A stretch of 64,000 bases of DNA from Rahnella variigena. GTDB lineage: Bacteria > Pseudomonadota > Gammaproteobacteria > Enterobacterales > Enterobacteriaceae. Every line of letters starts with the position of its first letter. The first letter of the stretch is position 1. The notes beneath the pieces were generated by a model. That model was not told the DNA's origin. It ran no database searches and worked only from the letters and a program-made list of their open reading frames with translations. Location of the stretch: contig NZ_NSDJ01000001.1 of assembly GCF_003610915.1 (NCBI RefSeq), positions 2,418,001 to 2,482,000 on the forward strand, given 5' to 3'. A program made the position numbers and the translations under genes. Below, one piece after another: positions 50,562 to 62,509 of this stretch.

Positions 50562-52031
50562 TTAATCGTTCGGCAATGTCTGCGGACGTATCGCACCGTC
50601 TCTCACCAGTTCGCGCGGCAGGCTGTTTTTAATACGACTACCGATGCGTTTTGCCAATCCCAATGGCTGGCCAAGCCAGGTCACCAGACATTCATCAGCG
50701 GGTGGCGTGTCGTCCGGATAGATATCGACGCCACGGAACCAGCTTTGCGCCAGTTCATCATTTATCTCAAAGCGGTTTTTGGCATCTGTGGCGCTGAAAG
50801 CCACCACGGCTTCATGCTGCCAGCGAAATCCTTTCGGAAAACGCTCCGCCAGCCGCACACCGATACGGGAAAAACGGACTTTGCCAAAAACAGGTTCCAG
50901 CACGGCAGGGAACAGCCAGATTTCTTTATCACGTTGCCATAATGTGTATTGTTTCTCAGGCCAGGAAAGCCCTGAAAGACCCGCAGCCTTGATAATTTCG
51001 GCGCTGTCCTGACGGGAAAGTGGCGAGAACGGGAAACGCCCCACTTTATATCCCGGGACTGGCAGACGCGGAACAGAATCTGTTTTACGAAAGCGCGCGA
51101 CAAAGAAACCTTCGCTGTCATAAACCTGCGGAAATACGTGCAAATAGCCTTCCGGTGTGACGGCTTTACCGGCGTCTGTGAATAACTCTGCCAGCGACTC
51201 CACTTCAACCGCATCCCTGTAGGTATCGAGTAACCACTGGCAGACTTGCTGGTTTTCCTGTGCGTTAAGGGTGCAGGTGGAGTAGACCAAAACACCGCCA
51301 GGTTTAAGCGCATGAAATGCGCTGTCGATCAGTTCACGCTGAGTTGAGGCAATTTCAGTCACGCTGTTTTCAGACCAGTTGCTCATGGCGTCAGGGTCTT
51401 TACGGATAACGCCTTCGCCGGAGCAGGGCGCGTCCAGCAGGATAGCGTCAAACGTTTCAGGCAGAGCAGCACCAAATACGCGTCCGTCAAAGTGAGTCAG
51501 CGCTGTATTACTGACGCCACAGCGGCTGATATTTGCGTGCAGGACTTTGACGCGGCTGGCGGAATATTCATTGGCAATAATGCCACCCTGATTTTCCATC
51601 AGCGCCGCGATTTGCGTGGTTTTAGAGCCGGGTGCAGCAGCCACATCCATCACCAGAACCGGTTGGGTATCGTTGGCAAATAACGCCGTGACCGGCAACA
51701 TGGAACTGGCTTCCTGAATATAGAAAAGGCCGGCCAGATGCGATAAGGCATTGCCCAGACGTGTATCGTCCAGGACGTTGCGGTTTATCCAGAAACCTTC
51801 CGCACACCACGGCACAGGCTCCAAATCCCACTGATAATTGCCGGCAAGCTCAAGGAAATCCGTCACGCTTATTTTCAGGGTATTCACCCGCAGACTGGGG
51901 CGGAGAGGGCGCTGGCAGGCTGCAATAAAATCGTCCATGCTCAGTTCAGCGGGCATGATTGCGCGTGTGGCTTCCAGAAAAGCGGCGGGTAATTTATCAG
52001 TAAAAGTGGTGGCGGTAGTGAGCTTTGACAA
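50562..52031 (-). CDS. rsmF: 16S rRNA m5C1407 methyltransferase RsmF
   Basis: This 489-residue methyltransferase modifies C1407 of 16S rRNA using S-adenosylmethionine. The NOL1/NOP2/sun motifs are clear: [18 protein letters not shown] for the cofactor site, [16 protein letters not shown] with one catalytic Cys, and [13 protein letters not shown] with the other. A PUA-like C-terminal domain follows. Length is near E. coli RsmF (479). The first 15 residues may be an alternative start region. Confidence 0.95.
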   Translation of the reverse strand: MSKLTTATTFTDKLPAAFLEATRAIMPAELSMDDFIAACQRPLRPSLRVNTLKISVTDFLELAGNYQWDLEPVPWCAEGFWINRNVLDDTRLGNALSHLAGLFYIQEASSMLPVTALFANDTQPVLVMDVAAAPGSKTTQIAALMENQGGIIANEYSASRVKVLHANISRCGVSNTALTHFDGRVFGAALPETFDAILLDAPCSGEGVIRKDPDAMSNWSENSVTEIASTQRELIDSAFHALKPGGVLVYSTCTLNAQENQQVCQWLLDTYRDAVEVESLAELFTDAGKAVTPEGYLHVFPQVYDSEGFFVARFRKTDSVPRLPVPGYKVGRFPFSPLSRQDSAEIIKAAGLSGLSWPEKQYTLWQRDKEIWLFPAVLEPVFGKVRFSRIGVRLAERFPKGFRWQHEAVVAFSATDAKNRFEINDELAQSWFRGVDIYPDDTPPADECLVTWLGQPLGLAKRIGSRIKNSLPRELVRDGAIRPQTLPND

Positions 52032-52117
52032 AGGTGTGGTTCCAGAGCTGAAGAAGATTTTCTGCCGCGGAGTTTATCATATTTACATTTGATAAGAGGG
52101 CTGCGCGCGTTGCCTGA

Positions 52118-52145
52118 TAAAGAAAAGGCCACCCGAAGGTGGCCC
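52118..52145 (-). terminator. Terminator after letB
   Basis: The minus strand reads GGCCACC-TTCG-GGTGGCC followed by TTTTCTTT, about 20 bp beyond the letB stop. The TTCG tetraloop adds stability. Confidence 0.9.
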
Positions 52146-52163
52146 TGATCAACATAATATCGG

Positions 52164-54794
52164 TTAATTTCTCGGGATTGCCGTTCCCCATTTCTGCCAG
52201 TCTTTTGGTGCTTCAGGATTGAGCAGGAAATGATTACCGTTGGCGGCTTTCGGCGCCAGTGGCGTGGTTGGCGGCGTCGCAAAGGCGATACCTCCGCGAA
52301 TAAATTGCTGGAATGTGCCGCTTTTGAACACGCCACCGGTCAGACCGAATTGCAGGTCGTAGCCAGAGGCCAGCCAGAACACGGAGTTTTCCCGCACCAG
52401 ATATTGATATTTTTTACTGATCCGAAGCGTCACATTCACGCGGTCCGCCATGGCGCCCAGATAGAAGCCAGATACGGTACCGACTTCAATTCCGCGGAAC
52501 AGCACCGGCGTGCCGATTTGTAATGAACCGACTTCGGCGGCATCGACCACGATACCCAGACCATCCGTGTAGCGCGAGTCGGTGATGGTGGAGTCCTGCA
52601 AATCAAAGTTGCGCGCTGGCGCGCCTTTGCCTGCTTCTACGTTAATGTAGGGCTGGAGAAGCGTATCGAGATTGCTGACGCCACCGGCCGAAATTTCCGG
52701 TGAAACGATTGAGAACCGGGTTCCGCGGCGGGCAAAGTTTTCAACATATTCCGGATACAACACGGCTTTGGCGGAAACCTGATTCAGTTGCGGATCCAGT
52801 TTCAGCGACTCCACCTGACCGATGGTGATGCCCAGATAACGAATAGGCATGCCGGCGGAAAGCTTACTGGCATCATAAGTATTCAGCGTTATCTGGCTGC
52901 CAACTGCGCGTGCCGAAGTTTCTGAATCATACAGAACACGCTTCGCCCCTTTGCTGGCGGTGACGCCATCAAGATTATCGAAGCTGATAGCGCCTTTAAG
53001 CGCGCGATCCAGCGGTGAGGCCTGAACGGTCAGCCCGTTGCCGTTGAGCTGCACTTTTGCGCCACCTTCTGCCCAGAAAATCGTCTTCTCTGTCAGCAGG
53101 TTGCGATATTGCGGCTGAATATATACATCAACTTCAAATTCATTGGCTTTAGGACGGACATTGACTATCTGGCCTACCTGGAACTTCCGGTAAAGCACGA
53201 CTGAACCTGTCTGAACATCAGGCAGGCTTTTAGCTGTCAGTGTTAGCGTGGCGCCCGGTTGCTCGCCCTGAATGCCTTCGGCAGCTTTTTCGGCATTACT
53301 GTAAAGCGGATATTTTTGTGCAGGTGCGCCTTTGGTGCCTGGAATAATACGCACACCACCATCGACCCATTCCTGAGCGCTGGCACCAAGGACTTCCATA
53401 CCATCGACACCCAGTTTCACATCAACCCGGCTGTTGACCACAAACTTGCTGTCTTTATGCAGCAAGTTTTTATATTCCGGCTTGATAGCAACATTAAACA
53501 CAATGCCTTCATCTGTTAGCGTCCGGTCAATAATTGTACCGACGTTGAGGCCGTAAAGTTTAATGGGCTGTCCCGCATCAATACCGTAACTCTGCGGTGC
53601 AATCAGCTGAACTTTGAGTATGTCAGGGTTCTGCAACAATCGCTGATTACTGTCGAGCACCACAAAATGCTTTTGCGGCTCACCGTCGCCGGGGATCAGT
53701 TCCAGCGTATTACCGGTTAGCAACTGGCTGAGATTGGCATTATTGAGGCTGATTTTCGGACTGTTCATTTCAATGCGCGTGCCGGTACGCATCATGTCGA
53801 GCACTGAAGGATCGACCGTCAGTTTACCGGTGACTTTATTATCCGGCTGTAACGTGATTTTGGTCAGCGTACCGACTTGTAAGCCCTGATACATCAGTGG
53901 TGTCTGGTCTTCGGATAGCCCGTTACCATCGGGTAAATCCAGATTGATTTCCACACCACGCTGGCTTTGCGCCAGATCCGGATAGAGCACGTATGACTGA
54001 TCGGCTTTTGCCTGTTTCCCGTCATTCGGGGAATCCATAGCGATCGCGCCATTCACCAGTGCTGCCAGACTTTCCATCTGAACTTTCGCTCCGCTCAGAC
54101 TCAAATCTGCCTTAAAGCCTGAAACGTTCCAGAAACGCGTATTTTCTTTGACCAGATTAGCAAAGCGTTTGTCGACCAGTACGTCGATGGTTACGCCTTC
54201 ATTGCCACTTTCAATATCGTAATCGTAAACCTTACCGACCGGAATTTTACGGTAATAAACCAGCGAACCGGTGTTCAGCGAACCCAGATCTTTGGCATGC
54301 AGATGGACCATCAGTTCGCCGGTATTGAGGCGGAATTTAGGCTGTGTATCGAGCGCCACAAAATGGTCTTTCTCTTTTCCCGGCCCTGGCATCATGCCGA
54401 TGTAGTTACCGCCCACCAGCGCATCAAGTCCCGAAACGCCGGCAAGTGACGCTTTCGGAGTGACCAGCCAGAACTGTGTGCCTTCACGCAGGGCGTCAGA
54501 CAAGTCACTTTTAATACTGACTTTCACCTGAATAGTGCGCAGGTCTTTCGTCAGGCTGATGGATTCCACCGTGCCAACTTCCACGCCCTGATAACGCACC
54601 GGCGTACGGCCAGCGACAATACCTGCCGCTGACTGGAAATCGATAGTCACAGTGTTCCCACGTTCCTGATAGTTGCTGTAAATCAACCATCCGGCGATCA
54701 GTAAAGCGATAAACGGCAGAAGCCAGAACGGCGAAATCCGGCGTCTGTGTTTAATACGTGCTTCAGTCGGTGTATTCGGCGTTTCCTGTTGCAT
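52164..54794 (-). CDS. letB: LetB (YebT), MCE lipid-transport tunnel protein
   Basis: This 876-residue periplasm-spanning protein is made of seven MCE domains that stack into a tunnel carrying lipids between the two membranes. A single N-terminal membrane helix ([18 protein letters not shown]) is followed by repeated MCE units such as [26 protein letters not shown], then later [20 protein letters not shown] and [22 protein letters not shown] chose ATG 54794 (MQQETP), which fits the E. coli start; an ATG two codons earlier is possible. The start overlaps letA by about 30 nt, as in E. coli. Confidence 0.95.
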   Translation of the reverse strand: MQQETPNTPTEARIKHRRRISPFWLLPFIALLIAGWLIYSNYQERGNTVTIDFQSAAGIVAGRTPVRYQGVEVGTVESISLTKDLRTIQVKVSIKSDLSDALREGTQFWLVTPKASLAGVSGLDALVGGNYIGMMPGPGKEKDHFVALDTQPKFRLNTGELMVHLHAKDLGSLNTGSLVYYRKIPVGKVYDYDIESGNEGVTIDVLVDKRFANLVKENTRFWNVSGFKADLSLSGAKVQMESLAALVNGAIAMDSPNDGKQAKADQSYVLYPDLAQSQRGVEINLDLPDGNGLSEDQTPLMYQGLQVGTLTKITLQPDNKVTGKLTVDPSVLDMMRTGTRIEMNSPKISLNNANLSQLLTGNTLELIPGDGEPQKHFVVLDSNQRLLQNPDILKVQLIAPQSYGIDAGQPIKLYGLNVGTIIDRTLTDEGIVFNVAIKPEYKNLLHKDSKFVVNSRVDVKLGVDGMEVLGASAQEWVDGGVRIIPGTKGAPAQKYPLYSNAEKAAEGIQGEQPGATLTLTAKSLPDVQTGSVVLYRKFQVGQIVNVRPKANEFEVDVYIQPQYRNLLTEKTIFWAEGGAKVQLNGNGLTVQASPLDRALKGAISFDNLDGVTASKGAKRVLYDSETSARAVGSQITLNTYDASKLSAGMPIRYLGITIGQVESLKLDPQLNQVSAKAVLYPEYVENFARRGTRFSIVSPEISAGGVSNLDTLLQPYINVEAGKGAPARNFDLQDSTITDSRYTDGLGIVVDAAEVGSLQIGTPVLFRGIEVGTVSGFYLGAMADRVNVTLRISKKYQYLVRENSVFWLASGYDLQFGLTGGVFKSGTFQQFIRGGIAFATPPTTPLAPKAANGNHFLLNPEAPKDWQKWGTAIPRN

Positions 54795-56010
54795 GTGCAT
54801 CCCAAATCAAGCGGCTATCAAGCCATTCAACGGCAAGAACGGTCAGAATTACGGCTGCGCCGAAGTAAAAGGCGGCCGGTCCCATCGTAAAAGACAAAAG
54901 CTGGTCACGGTTAACCAGCGACATCATTAATGAAATAACAAACAAATCCAGCATCGACCAGCGTCCTATCCAGTGCACCAGACGGAAAAGGCGGATACGT
55001 GTTTTCAGTCCCTGAATCGCTTTGAAATGAATGCTGAGAAGCAGCGTCAGCATCACGATCACTTTGGTAAATGGCACCAGCACGCTAGCGATAAATACAA
55101 TGGCGGCGATCGGTACGTTCCCCGATGTGGCGAGCGACACAACACCGGAAAATATAGTGTCCTTCAGCTGTTGCCCGTTGGCATAGATGATGGAAATGGG
55201 CAGTAAATTGGCCGGGATTAAAAAGACAATGGCGGCAATCAGAGCGGCCCAGGTTTTCTGCAAACTGTGCTTATAGCGTAGACGCATCGGAACATGGCAG
55301 CGCGGGCAGCGTCCGCGCTCATCCGGTATACCGGTGAATTTACAGGCCAGGCACAGCCGCAATGAAGAGGGCAATCCTTTTGGCTGACGTTGCGGGTAGA
55401 ATTCTTCCCATAACTGCTCGATGTTGAGATTAATCATGGTCAGCGTGACCATCAGCGTCATCATCAGATAGGCGGCCAGCGCAATACCGACGTTGATGTC
55501 TGCATACTCTTTAACCTTGATACTGGCGACGGCCATTCCGACCAGATAAATATCCAGCATCACCCAGTCTTTGAGGCGATCGAGCATCAGCAGCACTGGT
55601 TTCAGATTCATCCCAAGTTTGCTGCCAAAATGCAAATAAAGAATGGATACTGCGAGTGTCAGCGGCGCACCGATGGTACAAAAGGCCACCATGCTGGCGG
55701 TCACGGGATCCCCCTGTTGCGACATCTGCCAGATACCTTCAAGCAAACTGGCGTCAATGCGAGTCCCCAGCAGACGAATGCTGATCAGCGGTTCGGTATA
55801 CGCGAACGGCATCAGCAATAATATGCTGATAGCCATCGTGATCAGTCGCGGCAGGGAACAAACCCTGCCTTTTTCAACTTTCGCGTTACAACGCGGACAA
55901 TGAGCTGTCTGCGTGCGTTGCAGCGACGGAAGTGTGAAAAGCGTGTCACACTCGCTGCATCGCTGATAGCGAATCTGTGGTATCTGGGCTGAAATTGTGT
56001 GTATTTTCAT
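54763..56010 (-). CDS. letA: LetA (YebS), PqiA-like membrane partner of LetB
   Basis: This 415-residue inner-membrane protein has two zinc-ribbon modules (CSECDTLF...CPRC and CLACKFTG...CPRC) and two sets of four membrane helices. It works with LetB in lipid traffic across the envelope. It is first in the letA-letB operon, divergent from msrC. Confidence 0.95.
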   Translation of the reverse strand: MKIHTISAQIPQIRYQRCSECDTLFTLPSLQRTQTAHCPRCNAKVEKGRVCSLPRLITMAISILLLMPFAYTEPLISIRLLGTRIDASLLEGIWQMSQQGDPVTASMVAFCTIGAPLTLAVSILYLHFGSKLGMNLKPVLLMLDRLKDWVMLDIYLVGMAVASIKVKEYADINVGIALAAYLMMTLMVTLTMINLNIEQLWEEFYPQRQPKGLPSSLRLCLACKFTGIPDERGRCPRCHVPMRLRYKHSLQKTWAALIAAIVFLIPANLLPISIIYANGQQLKDTIFSGVVSLATSGNVPIAAIVFIASVLVPFTKVIVMLTLLLSIHFKAIQGLKTRIRLFRLVHWIGRWSMLDLFVISLMMSLVNRDQLLSFTMGPAAFYFGAAVILTVLAVEWLDSRLIWDAHATGNAEYTD

Positions 56011-56267
56011 AGTGCCTGAAATAGTAAAGAATACCTGTTGTTACAATTACGCATCCCGCGAAGGGGTCAGGCGAGGCCATCAGGCCAAGATCAGCCAGGT
56101 TTTTTTGACAAAATAACGTATTATGCGGTCGGCAAACAGTTATTGTAGGTGAGTCTTTTTGATGTCACACAGGATTAACCTTGTTCATATGGGCATTTAA
56201 TGCTTATTTTATAGGGGTTAAGCACAACAGAACGGCTCAGTGCCCTTAGGTTATTATTGGTTACTAC

Positions 56268-56765
56268 ATGAATAAAGAAGCATTCTACACGGAATTAAAA
56301 CGTGATTTGAGCGCGTTGATCGCCGGAGAAAACAATTTTATTGCGACTCTGTCGAATGCGAGTGCCTTACTTTTTGAACGTCTTGAAGGCGTTAACTGGG
56401 TAGGTTTTTATCTGATGGATGGCACAACGCTGGTGCTGGGGCCATTCCAGGGTAAAATTGCCTGCGTGCGTATTCCGGTAGGAAAAGGTGTTTGCGGTAC
56501 GGCAGTGGCGGAAAATACTGTGCAACGTGTGGGTGATGTTCATGCCTTCCCGGGCCATATCGCCTGTGACGCAGCAAGTAATGCCGAAATCGTTCTGCCA
56601 GTAACAGTAAATGGCAAAGTGATCGGCGTATTAGACATTGATAGCACCGTTTATCAACGCTTCGACGAAGCCGATGAACAGGGGCTGACAGAGTTAGTCA
56701 GCGGGCTTTGCCAGCATCTCGAAAACTGCGATGCTGAAAAATATGTCAATCTGATCGTAAGTTGA
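56268..56765 (+). CDS. msrC: Free methionine-(R)-sulfoxide reductase MsrC
   Basis: This 165-residue GAF-domain enzyme reduces free methionine-R-sulfoxide. The catalytic cysteines are in KIACVRIPVGKGVCGTAV and HIACDAAS, and LDIDSTVYQRFDE completes the family signature. Length equals E. coli MsrC. The usual neighbour, proQ, follows. Confidence 0.95.
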   Translation: MNKEAFYTELKRDLSALIAGENNFIATLSNASALLFERLEGVNWVGFYLMDGTTLVLGPFQGKIACVRIPVGKGVCGTAVAENTVQRVGDVHAFPGHIACDAASNAEIVLPVTVNGKVIGVLDIDSTVYQRFDEADEQGLTELVSGLCQHLENCDAEKYVNLIVS

Positions 56766-56792
56766 TCGTCGGATAACGTGGCATTTAATAAC

Positions 56793-56812
56793 GGCGTCAT
56801 TATAATGACGCC
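56793..56812. repeat. 20-bp perfect palindrome between msrC and proQ
   Basis: GGCGTCATTATAATGACGCC reads the same on both strands. It lies 28 bp after the msrC stop and 48 bp before proQ. It has no U-run. It could be a hairpin at the msrC mRNA end or a dimeric regulator site for proQ. Confidence 0.6.
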
Positions 56813-56860
56813 TGTTCATGCCTGCGCCGGTTGGCAAACCCGTTGTAATCAGGAAATTTC

Positions 56861-57550
56861 ATGGAAAATCAACCTAAGTTGAACAGTAGTAAAGAAGTCA
56901 TCGCCTTTTTGGCTGAGCGGTTCCCGCTCTGTTTTACCGCCGAAGGCGAAGCACGCCCATTAAAGATCGGTATCTTTGCGGATTTGGTCGAGCGCGTGCA
57001 AGGTGAAGAGAATCTGAGCAAAACTCAGTTACGCTCTGCTCTGCGTCTGTATACCTCAAGCTGGCGCTATCTGTACGGCGTCAAAGTTGGCGCGGAACGC
57101 GTTGACCTTGATGGTAATTCATGTGGCGTTCTCGAAGAGCAGCACGTTGAACATGCCCGTAAACAGTTGGAAGAAGCAAAAGCCCGCGTTCAGGCACAAC
57201 GTGCAGAACAACAGGCTAAACGTCGTGAAGCCGGTGAAACCACTGAGCCACGTCGTCCACGTCCGGCAGGTAAAAAACCCGCGCCGCGTCGTGAAAATGC
57301 GCCCGCTGCTGTAGCTGGTCAGGAAAATCGCAAACCACGTACACCTCGCCCACCGCGTGAGGAAAAACGTGAACCGCGTCAGGTGCCAGTAACAGACATT
57401 TCAAAACTGCAAATTGGCCAGGAAATCAAAGTCAGAGCAGGACAGAGTGCAATGGATGCAACCGTTTTGGAAATTGCCAAAGACGGTGTACGCGTTCAAC
57501 TCTCTTCGGGTCTGGCGATGATCGTGCGCGCAGAACACTTGCAGTTCTGA
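56861..57550 (+). CDS. proQ: RNA chaperone ProQ
   Basis: This 229-residue protein has the N-terminal FinO/ProQ RNA-binding domain (residues 1-120; [24 protein letters not shown]). A basic, Pro/Arg-rich linker (120-175) and a C-terminal Tudor-like domain ([23 protein letters not shown]) follow. It binds many small RNAs and mRNA 3' ends and affects osmotic control of ProP. It precedes prc by 19 bp. Confidence 0.96.
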   Translation: MENQPKLNSSKEVIAFLAERFPLCFTAEGEARPLKIGIFADLVERVQGEENLSKTQLRSALRLYTSSWRYLYGVKVGAERVDLDGNSCGVLEEQHVEHARKQLEEAKARVQAQRAEQQAKRREAGETTEPRRPRPAGKKPAPRRENAPAAVAGQENRKPRTPRPPREEKREPRQVPVTDISKLQIGQEIKVRAGQSAMDATVLEIAKDGVRVQLSSGLAMIVRAEHLQF

Positions 57551-57569
57551 TACGGAGGCCAACTCAGGC

Positions 57570-59642
57570 ATGAACAAATTTGTCAGATTAAGCGTTATTG
57601 CGGGTCTGTTAATGGCAGGAGCAGGGCTGGTGAACACCAGCTTTGCAGCGAACGAGAGTGCACCGGTGACTCTCGCTCAACTTCCTAATTTAACTCAGGA
57701 TCCTCAGGATGCAACGGTGAGCGAGCGTGTTACTGCTCGCCTTACCCGTTCACATTATCGTCAGTTCGACCTTAATGCAGATTTCTCAGCGAAAATCTTC
57801 GACCGTTACCTCAACATGCTCGATTATGGCCATAACGTATTAATGGCTTCCGATGTCGCACAGTTTACTGATAAACGTGCAACCTTGGGTGAGGAACTGA
57901 AAACCGGTCAGTTAACCACGCCATATGCTCTTTTCAATCTGGCTCAAAAACGCCGCTTTGAACGCTATGACTATGCGTTGAAAGTGCTTGAGCGCCCGAT
58001 GGATTTCACGGGCAACGACACGATTGAACTTGATCGCACTAAAGCACCGTGGCCGAAAGACCGCGCTGAGCTGGACAAATTGTGGGATGCGAAAGTCAAA
58101 TATGACGAGCTGAACCTCAAACTGACTGGCAAAAACGATCAGGAAATCCGTGACGTGCTCTCCAAGCGTTATCATTTTGCGATGAAACGCCTGACACAAA
58201 GTAACAGCGAAGATGTTTTCCAGCTGGTGATGAATGCCTTCGCGCATGAAATCGATCCGCACACCAACTATCTCTCCCCCCGCAGCACCGAGCAGTTTAA
58301 TACCGAAATGAGCCTGTCTCTGGAAGGTATTGGCGCGGTATTGCAGGGTGACGACGATTACACAGTCATCAATTCGATGGTAGCTGGCGGCCCGGCGGCC
58401 AAAAGCAAAGCTATCGCAGTCGGTGACCGTATTGTCGGTGTGGGCCAGGTTCAGGCAGGAAAACAAACGCCAATTGTCGATGTGATTGGCTGGCGTCTTG
58501 ACGACGTCGTCGCGCTCATCAAAGGGCCGAAAGGCAGCAAAGTCCGTCTGCAAATCTTGCCGGCTGGCAAGAATGCTAAAAACCACGTGATCACGCTGAC
58601 TCGCGAGAAAATCCGTCTGGAAGACCGCGCAGTTAAAATGACCATTAAGAATGTTGGCGCTCAAAAAGTCGCTGTGATGGACATTCCTGGTTTCTACGTT
58701 GGCCTGACGGATGACGTTAAAGTTCAGTTGCAGAAAATGGCGAAGCAGAACGTCAACAGTCTGGTTATCGATCTCCGTACTAACGGTGGTGGTGCTCTGA
58801 CTGAAGCGGTTTCGCTGTCTGGTCTGTTTATTCCAAGTGGCCCGGTGGTTCAGGTTCGCGATAACAACGGCCGCATCCGTCAGGACAGCGATACCGATGG
58901 CGTCGTTTACTATAAAGGCCCGCTGGTGGTACTGGTTGATCGCTTCAGTGCTTCCGCTTCCGAAATCTTTGCAGCTGCAATGCAGGATTATGGTCGTGCG
59001 CTGATTGTCGGTGAGCCAACCTTCGGTAAAGGTACCGTTCAGCAATACCGTTCGCTGAACCGTATTTATGACCAGATGCTGCGCCCGGAATGGCCTGCAC
59101 TCGGTTCCGTGCAATACACTATCCAGAAGTTTTATCGTATCAATGGTGGCAGTACTCAGCGTAAAGGGGTGACCCCGGACATTCTGATGCCAACCGGTAT
59201 TGAATCGATTGAAACCGGCGAGAAGTTCGAAGATAACGCACTTCCGTGGGATAGCATTAATGCGGCAACTTACACCAAATTAGGCGACATGAAACCGTTC
59301 CTGCCTGAATTGCTGAAAGACCATGAAGCCCGTATTGCGAAAGATCCAGAGTTCCAGTACATCCAGCAAGACATTGCTCATTACAAGGCGCTGAAAGACA
59401 AACGTAACATCGCCTCTCTGAATTACGCGCAGCGTGATAAAGAAGATAAAGAGGATGATGCCCTGCGTCTTAGCCGTCTGAATGAACGCTTCAAACGTGA
59501 AGGTAAGAAGCCGCTTAAATCTCTCGACGATTTGCCGAAAGACTACGTTGCTCCGGATCCTTATCTCGATGAAGCTGACCATATTGCTGTTGATCTCGGC
59601 AAACTGGAAAAGGCTCAGGCCGACCAGACTGCTGCGAAATAA
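57570..59642 (+). CDS. prc: Tail-specific periplasmic protease Prc (Tsp)
   Basis: This 690-residue protease has a signal peptide (GLLMAGAGLVNTSFAA). It continues with an N-terminal helical domain, a PDZ domain (about 230-330; GIGAVLQGDDDYTVINSMVAGGPA) and an S41 catalytic core. The nucleophile Ser is in FSASASEIFAAAMQDYGRALIVGE with Lys in TFGKGTVQQY. It trims FtsI and degrades SsrA-tagged and other proteins by their C termini. RBS GGAGG precedes. Confidence 0.96.
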   Translation: MNKFVRLSVIAGLLMAGAGLVNTSFAANESAPVTLAQLPNLTQDPQDATVSERVTARLTRSHYRQFDLNADFSAKIFDRYLNMLDYGHNVLMASDVAQFTDKRATLGEELKTGQLTTPYALFNLAQKRRFERYDYALKVLERPMDFTGNDTIELDRTKAPWPKDRAELDKLWDAKVKYDELNLKLTGKNDQEIRDVLSKRYHFAMKRLTQSNSEDVFQLVMNAFAHEIDPHTNYLSPRSTEQFNTEMSLSLEGIGAVLQGDDDYTVINSMVAGGPAAKSKAIAVGDRIVGVGQVQAGKQTPIVDVIGWRLDDVVALIKGPKGSKVRLQILPAGKNAKNHVITLTREKIRLEDRAVKMTIKNVGAQKVAVMDIPGFYVGLTDDVKVQLQKMAKQNVNSLVIDLRTNGGGALTEAVSLSGLFIPSGPVVQVRDNNGRIRQDSDTDGVVYYKGPLVVLVDRFSASASEIFAAAMQDYGRALIVGEPTFGKGTVQQYRSLNRIYDQMLRPEWPALGSVQYTIQKFYRINGGSTQRKGVTPDILMPTGIESIETGEKFEDNALPWDSINAATYTKLGDMKPFLPELLKDHEARIAKDPEFQYIQQDIAHYKALKDKRNIASLNYAQRDKEDKEDDALRLSRLNERFKREGKKPLKSLDDLPKDYVAPDPYLDEADHIAVDLGKLEKAQADQTAAK

Positions 59643-59666
59643 GCACGCAGTTGGACAAATAAGAAG

Positions 59667-59690
59667 CGCACTCCGGTGCGCTTTTTTTAT
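59667..59690 (+). terminator. Terminator after prc
   Basis: GCGCAC-TCCG-GTGCGC followed by T7, 25 bp after the stop. Confidence 0.92.
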
Positions 59691-59900
59691 GCGTGAATTA
59701 TGAAAAATCTTCTAAATTTCAGGCTTGTCTGTGAAATAAAACGCTTCAAAATGTAAAGTATTGTGATTTTAGACCTTCAGAACGCACGGGCTCTTGAATC
59801 TTAGTAAGAAGCCCATAGGATCAGTACAGCCGGGTGTGCTATGTGCCGGTGGTTAAACTCTGCCAATAACAATGAAGTAACAATGAGGAAGTAAAATTTT

Positions 59901-60782
59901 ATGATGCGTATAGCGTTGTTCCTGCTGACTAACCTGGCCGTTATGCTGGTATTCGGGCTGGTGCTTAGCCTGACTGGCATTCAGCACAGCAGCGTGCCGG
60001 GATTGATGATCATGGCCGGGCTGTTTGGCTTCGGTGGTGCAATTGTCTCGTTGCTGATGTCTAAATGGATGGCGTTGCGCTCGGTGGGTGGTGAAGTTAT
60101 CGAGCAACCTCGTAATGAAACTGAACGTTGGTTGATGGAAACTGTTCGTCGTCAGTCTCAGCAGGCGGGCATTGGTATGCCACAGGTCGCGATTTATCAC
60201 GCGCCAGATATTAATGCGTTCGCGACAGGCGCGCGCCGCGATGCCTCTCTGGTAGCTGTCAGCACCGGATTGCTGCAAAGCATGAGTCAGGACGAAGCCG
60301 AAGCGGTTATCGCGCACGAAATCAGCCACATTGCGAATGGCGATATGGTGACCATGACCCTTATCCAGGGTGTGGTGAACACCTTCGTTATCTTCATTTC
60401 ACGTATTATCGCGCAGGTGGCTTCTGGTTTCCTTTCCGGTAACCGTGATGGCGAAGAGAGCAGTAACGGTAACCCGTTGATTTATTTCGCCGTGGCAACC
60501 GTGCTGGAACTGGTGTTCGGTATTCTGGCCAGCATCATCACCATGTGGTTCTCGCGTCACCGTGAATTCCATGCCGATGCGGGTTCTGCAAAACTGGTAG
60601 GTCGTGAGAAAATGATTGCTGCATTGCAGCGTCTGAAAACCAGTCATGAGCCGCAGGAAGCGGGAAGCATGATGGCGTTCTGCATCAACGGTAAATCGAA
60701 ATCATTCAGCGAGTTGTTTATGTCTCACCCGCCGCTGGATAAGCGTATTGAAGCATTGCGCAGCGGTGCATACATTAAATAA
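59901..60782 (+). CDS. htpX: Heat-shock protease HtpX
   Basis: This 293-residue inner-membrane metalloprotease takes part in membrane protein quality control together with FtsH. It has two N-terminal membrane helices, the zinc motif AHEISH (HEISH, about residue 139), a second pair of helices, and the third ligand Glu in [12 protein letters not shown]. In E. coli it is under CpxR and RpoH control; I could not confirm boxes in the 210-bp leader. Confidence 0.96.
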   Translation: MMRIALFLLTNLAVMLVFGLVLSLTGIQHSSVPGLMIMAGLFGFGGAIVSLLMSKWMALRSVGGEVIEQPRNETERWLMETVRRQSQQAGIGMPQVAIYHAPDINAFATGARRDASLVAVSTGLLQSMSQDEAEAVIAHEISHIANGDMVTMTLIQGVVNTFVIFISRIIAQVASGFLSGNRDGEESSNGNPLIYFAVATVLELVFGILASIITMWFSRHREFHADAGSAKLVGREKMIAALQRLKTSHEPQEAGSMMAFCINGKSKSFSELFMSHPPLDKRIEALRSGAYIK

Positions 60783-60830
60783 GAAGCAAATAAGAAGCCA
60801 ATAATCAGCCTCTGGCGATGATTGGTTAAT

Positions 60831-60860
60831 AAAAGCCCGGCCATTATAGCCGGGCTTTTT
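60831..60860. terminator. Bidirectional terminator between htpX and yebQ
   Basis: AAAAGCCCGGC pairs with GCCGGGCTTTT, with an A-run on one side and T-run on the other, between two convergent genes. Confidence 0.93.
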
Positions 60861-60872
60861 CATGCCTGAATT

Positions 60873-62270
60873 TTACAGCTTAGCGTTTTCTGCTTCACGC
60901 TGACTGCTGGTTTTTTGCGTCATTCGCAGCAGACTGACCAGAGCGCCGGTGCCTGCGAGAGTTCCGGCGAGGATCAAAGAAGCGTGCGTACCGTGCTGAG
61001 GGAACAGGTTAAACATCAGTGCGACCATTGCCGCGCCGGTAGTTTGTCCCAGAAGGCGCGCTGTACCCAACAGGCCACTGGCTCCGCCACTGCGATTGTG
61101 CGGTGCTGAGCTGATAATTGTGTGGTTATTGGGTGACTGAAATAACCCGAAACCGGCTCCGCAGAGTAACATGCGCCAGATAATGTTCAGATGCGAAGGC
61201 TCGGGTGGCAGTAATGAAAGTGAAAATAGCCCGAATGAAAAGACCACCAGACCAATTCCGCCCAGCATTCCCGGATGGAAACGCTCCACCAGACGGCCTG
61301 CAATCGGCGCCATCACCATCGTCGCCAGCGGCCACGGCGTCAGCAGAAGGCCGGTTTCAACTGAATTCAGACCCAGTGTGTTTTGCAGGAAGAAGGGCAG
61401 GGAAACAAATGCCAGCATCTGTGCGCTGAAAGAGCACAGGGATGTCCCGAGCGACATACTGAAAATCGGAATACGCAGCAAATCAACCGGCAGCAGCGGG
61501 AAGGGTCTCGTCAGCTGACGCCGAACAAAGAACCAGCCAATGACCAGAAGGGCAATGACTTCGCCGAGGATCAGCATATGATTCATTCCTTGCGCAAACC
61601 CGCTGATGGCGCTGATCAGTAAACCAAAGGTCAGAGCGTTCATCACGCTGCTGGTAATATCAAAACGCTGCCCCTGACTGCGTGTGGAGTTCGCCGGCAG
61701 AAACTTCAGACCCAGAATCAGAGCAACAATACCGATCGGCACGTTGATGGCAAACAGCCATTGCCAGGACGCGACAGAAAGGATGCCCGCAGCGATGGTC
61801 GGTCCGGCAGCAGCAGACACGGCCACAATCAGCGCATTGATGCCTACGCCGCGCCCTAAGAATCGCTGAGGATAAATAATCCGGATAAGCGCGGTGTTCA
61901 CACTCATGATCGCGGCGGCGCCAAAACCTTGTAAAACGCGGGCGACCGTCAGTGTCAGCAGGGAATCTGAGAGGGCGCAAAAAAGTGAGGTGATACTAAA
62001 CACCAACAGCCCGGTCTGATAAATGCGGCGGTAGCCGAAAATATCGCCAAGCGATGCCAGAGAAAGCAGCGAAATGGTAATCGCCAGCTGGTAGGCATTC
62101 ACCACCCAGATTGACGTCGCCGGACTGGCATGGAAATCATTGGCAATCGTCGGGAGTGCGACATTTGCGATCGCCCCGTCAAGCACAGAAACGGTGATCC
62201 CCAGCGCAATCGCCAGGATCGCGCCGTATCGTTGTGGAAGAGGTAAGCCATCAGTGGGTGTTGGAGTCAT
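60873..62270 (-). CDS. yebQ: MFS drug-efflux-type transporter YebQ
   Basis: This 465-residue transporter of the DHA2 type has about 14 membrane segments. Motif A-like GDIFGYRRIYQTG follows the second helix, and the antiporter motif RIIYPQRFLGRGVG and LDGAIANVALP in helix 1 are clear. It closely follows E. coli YebQ (457). The substrate is unknown. It is divergent from kdgR, as in E. coli. Confidence 0.93.
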   Translation of the reverse strand: MTPTPTDGLPLPQRYGAILAIALGITVSVLDGAIANVALPTIANDFHASPATSIWVVNAYQLAITISLLSLASLGDIFGYRRIYQTGLLVFSITSLFCALSDSLLTLTVARVLQGFGAAAIMSVNTALIRIIYPQRFLGRGVGINALIVAVSAAAGPTIAAGILSVASWQWLFAINVPIGIVALILGLKFLPANSTRSQGQRFDITSSVMNALTFGLLISAISGFAQGMNHMLILGEVIALLVIGWFFVRRQLTRPFPLLPVDLLRIPIFSMSLGTSLCSFSAQMLAFVSLPFFLQNTLGLNSVETGLLLTPWPLATMVMAPIAGRLVERFHPGMLGGIGLVVFSFGLFSLSLLPPEPSHLNIIWRMLLCGAGFGLFQSPNNHTIISSAPHNRSGGASGLLGTARLLGQTTGAAMVALMFNLFPQHGTHASLILAGTLAGTGALVSLLRMTQKTSSQREAENAKL

Positions 62271-62509
62271 GAGTTCTGTCAGTGCGTAGTCATCAGTAAG
62301 GGGAATATTACTACGCTAATCAACTTAAAGTGACAATTGTCACATGATGAAATGAATTATTTATCCCTCTGCCGGGAATGAAACTGGCTTAACAGTTCTT
62401 ACATTCTCAATCAATGGGTTGATTGCTTCTGTACAAGGCTTACCACTATAATAAAAACCACGTTCTATTTTTTTTGAAACAAAACCAACGCGAGCAGGTA
62501 ACTCACCCT

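Noticed and set aside
57912..59114. Open frame of 400 codons on the minus strand
   Set aside because: It is wholly antisense to prc, whose domains and catalytic residues are intact. The composition (His, Asn, Phe rich) is typical of a reversed frame.
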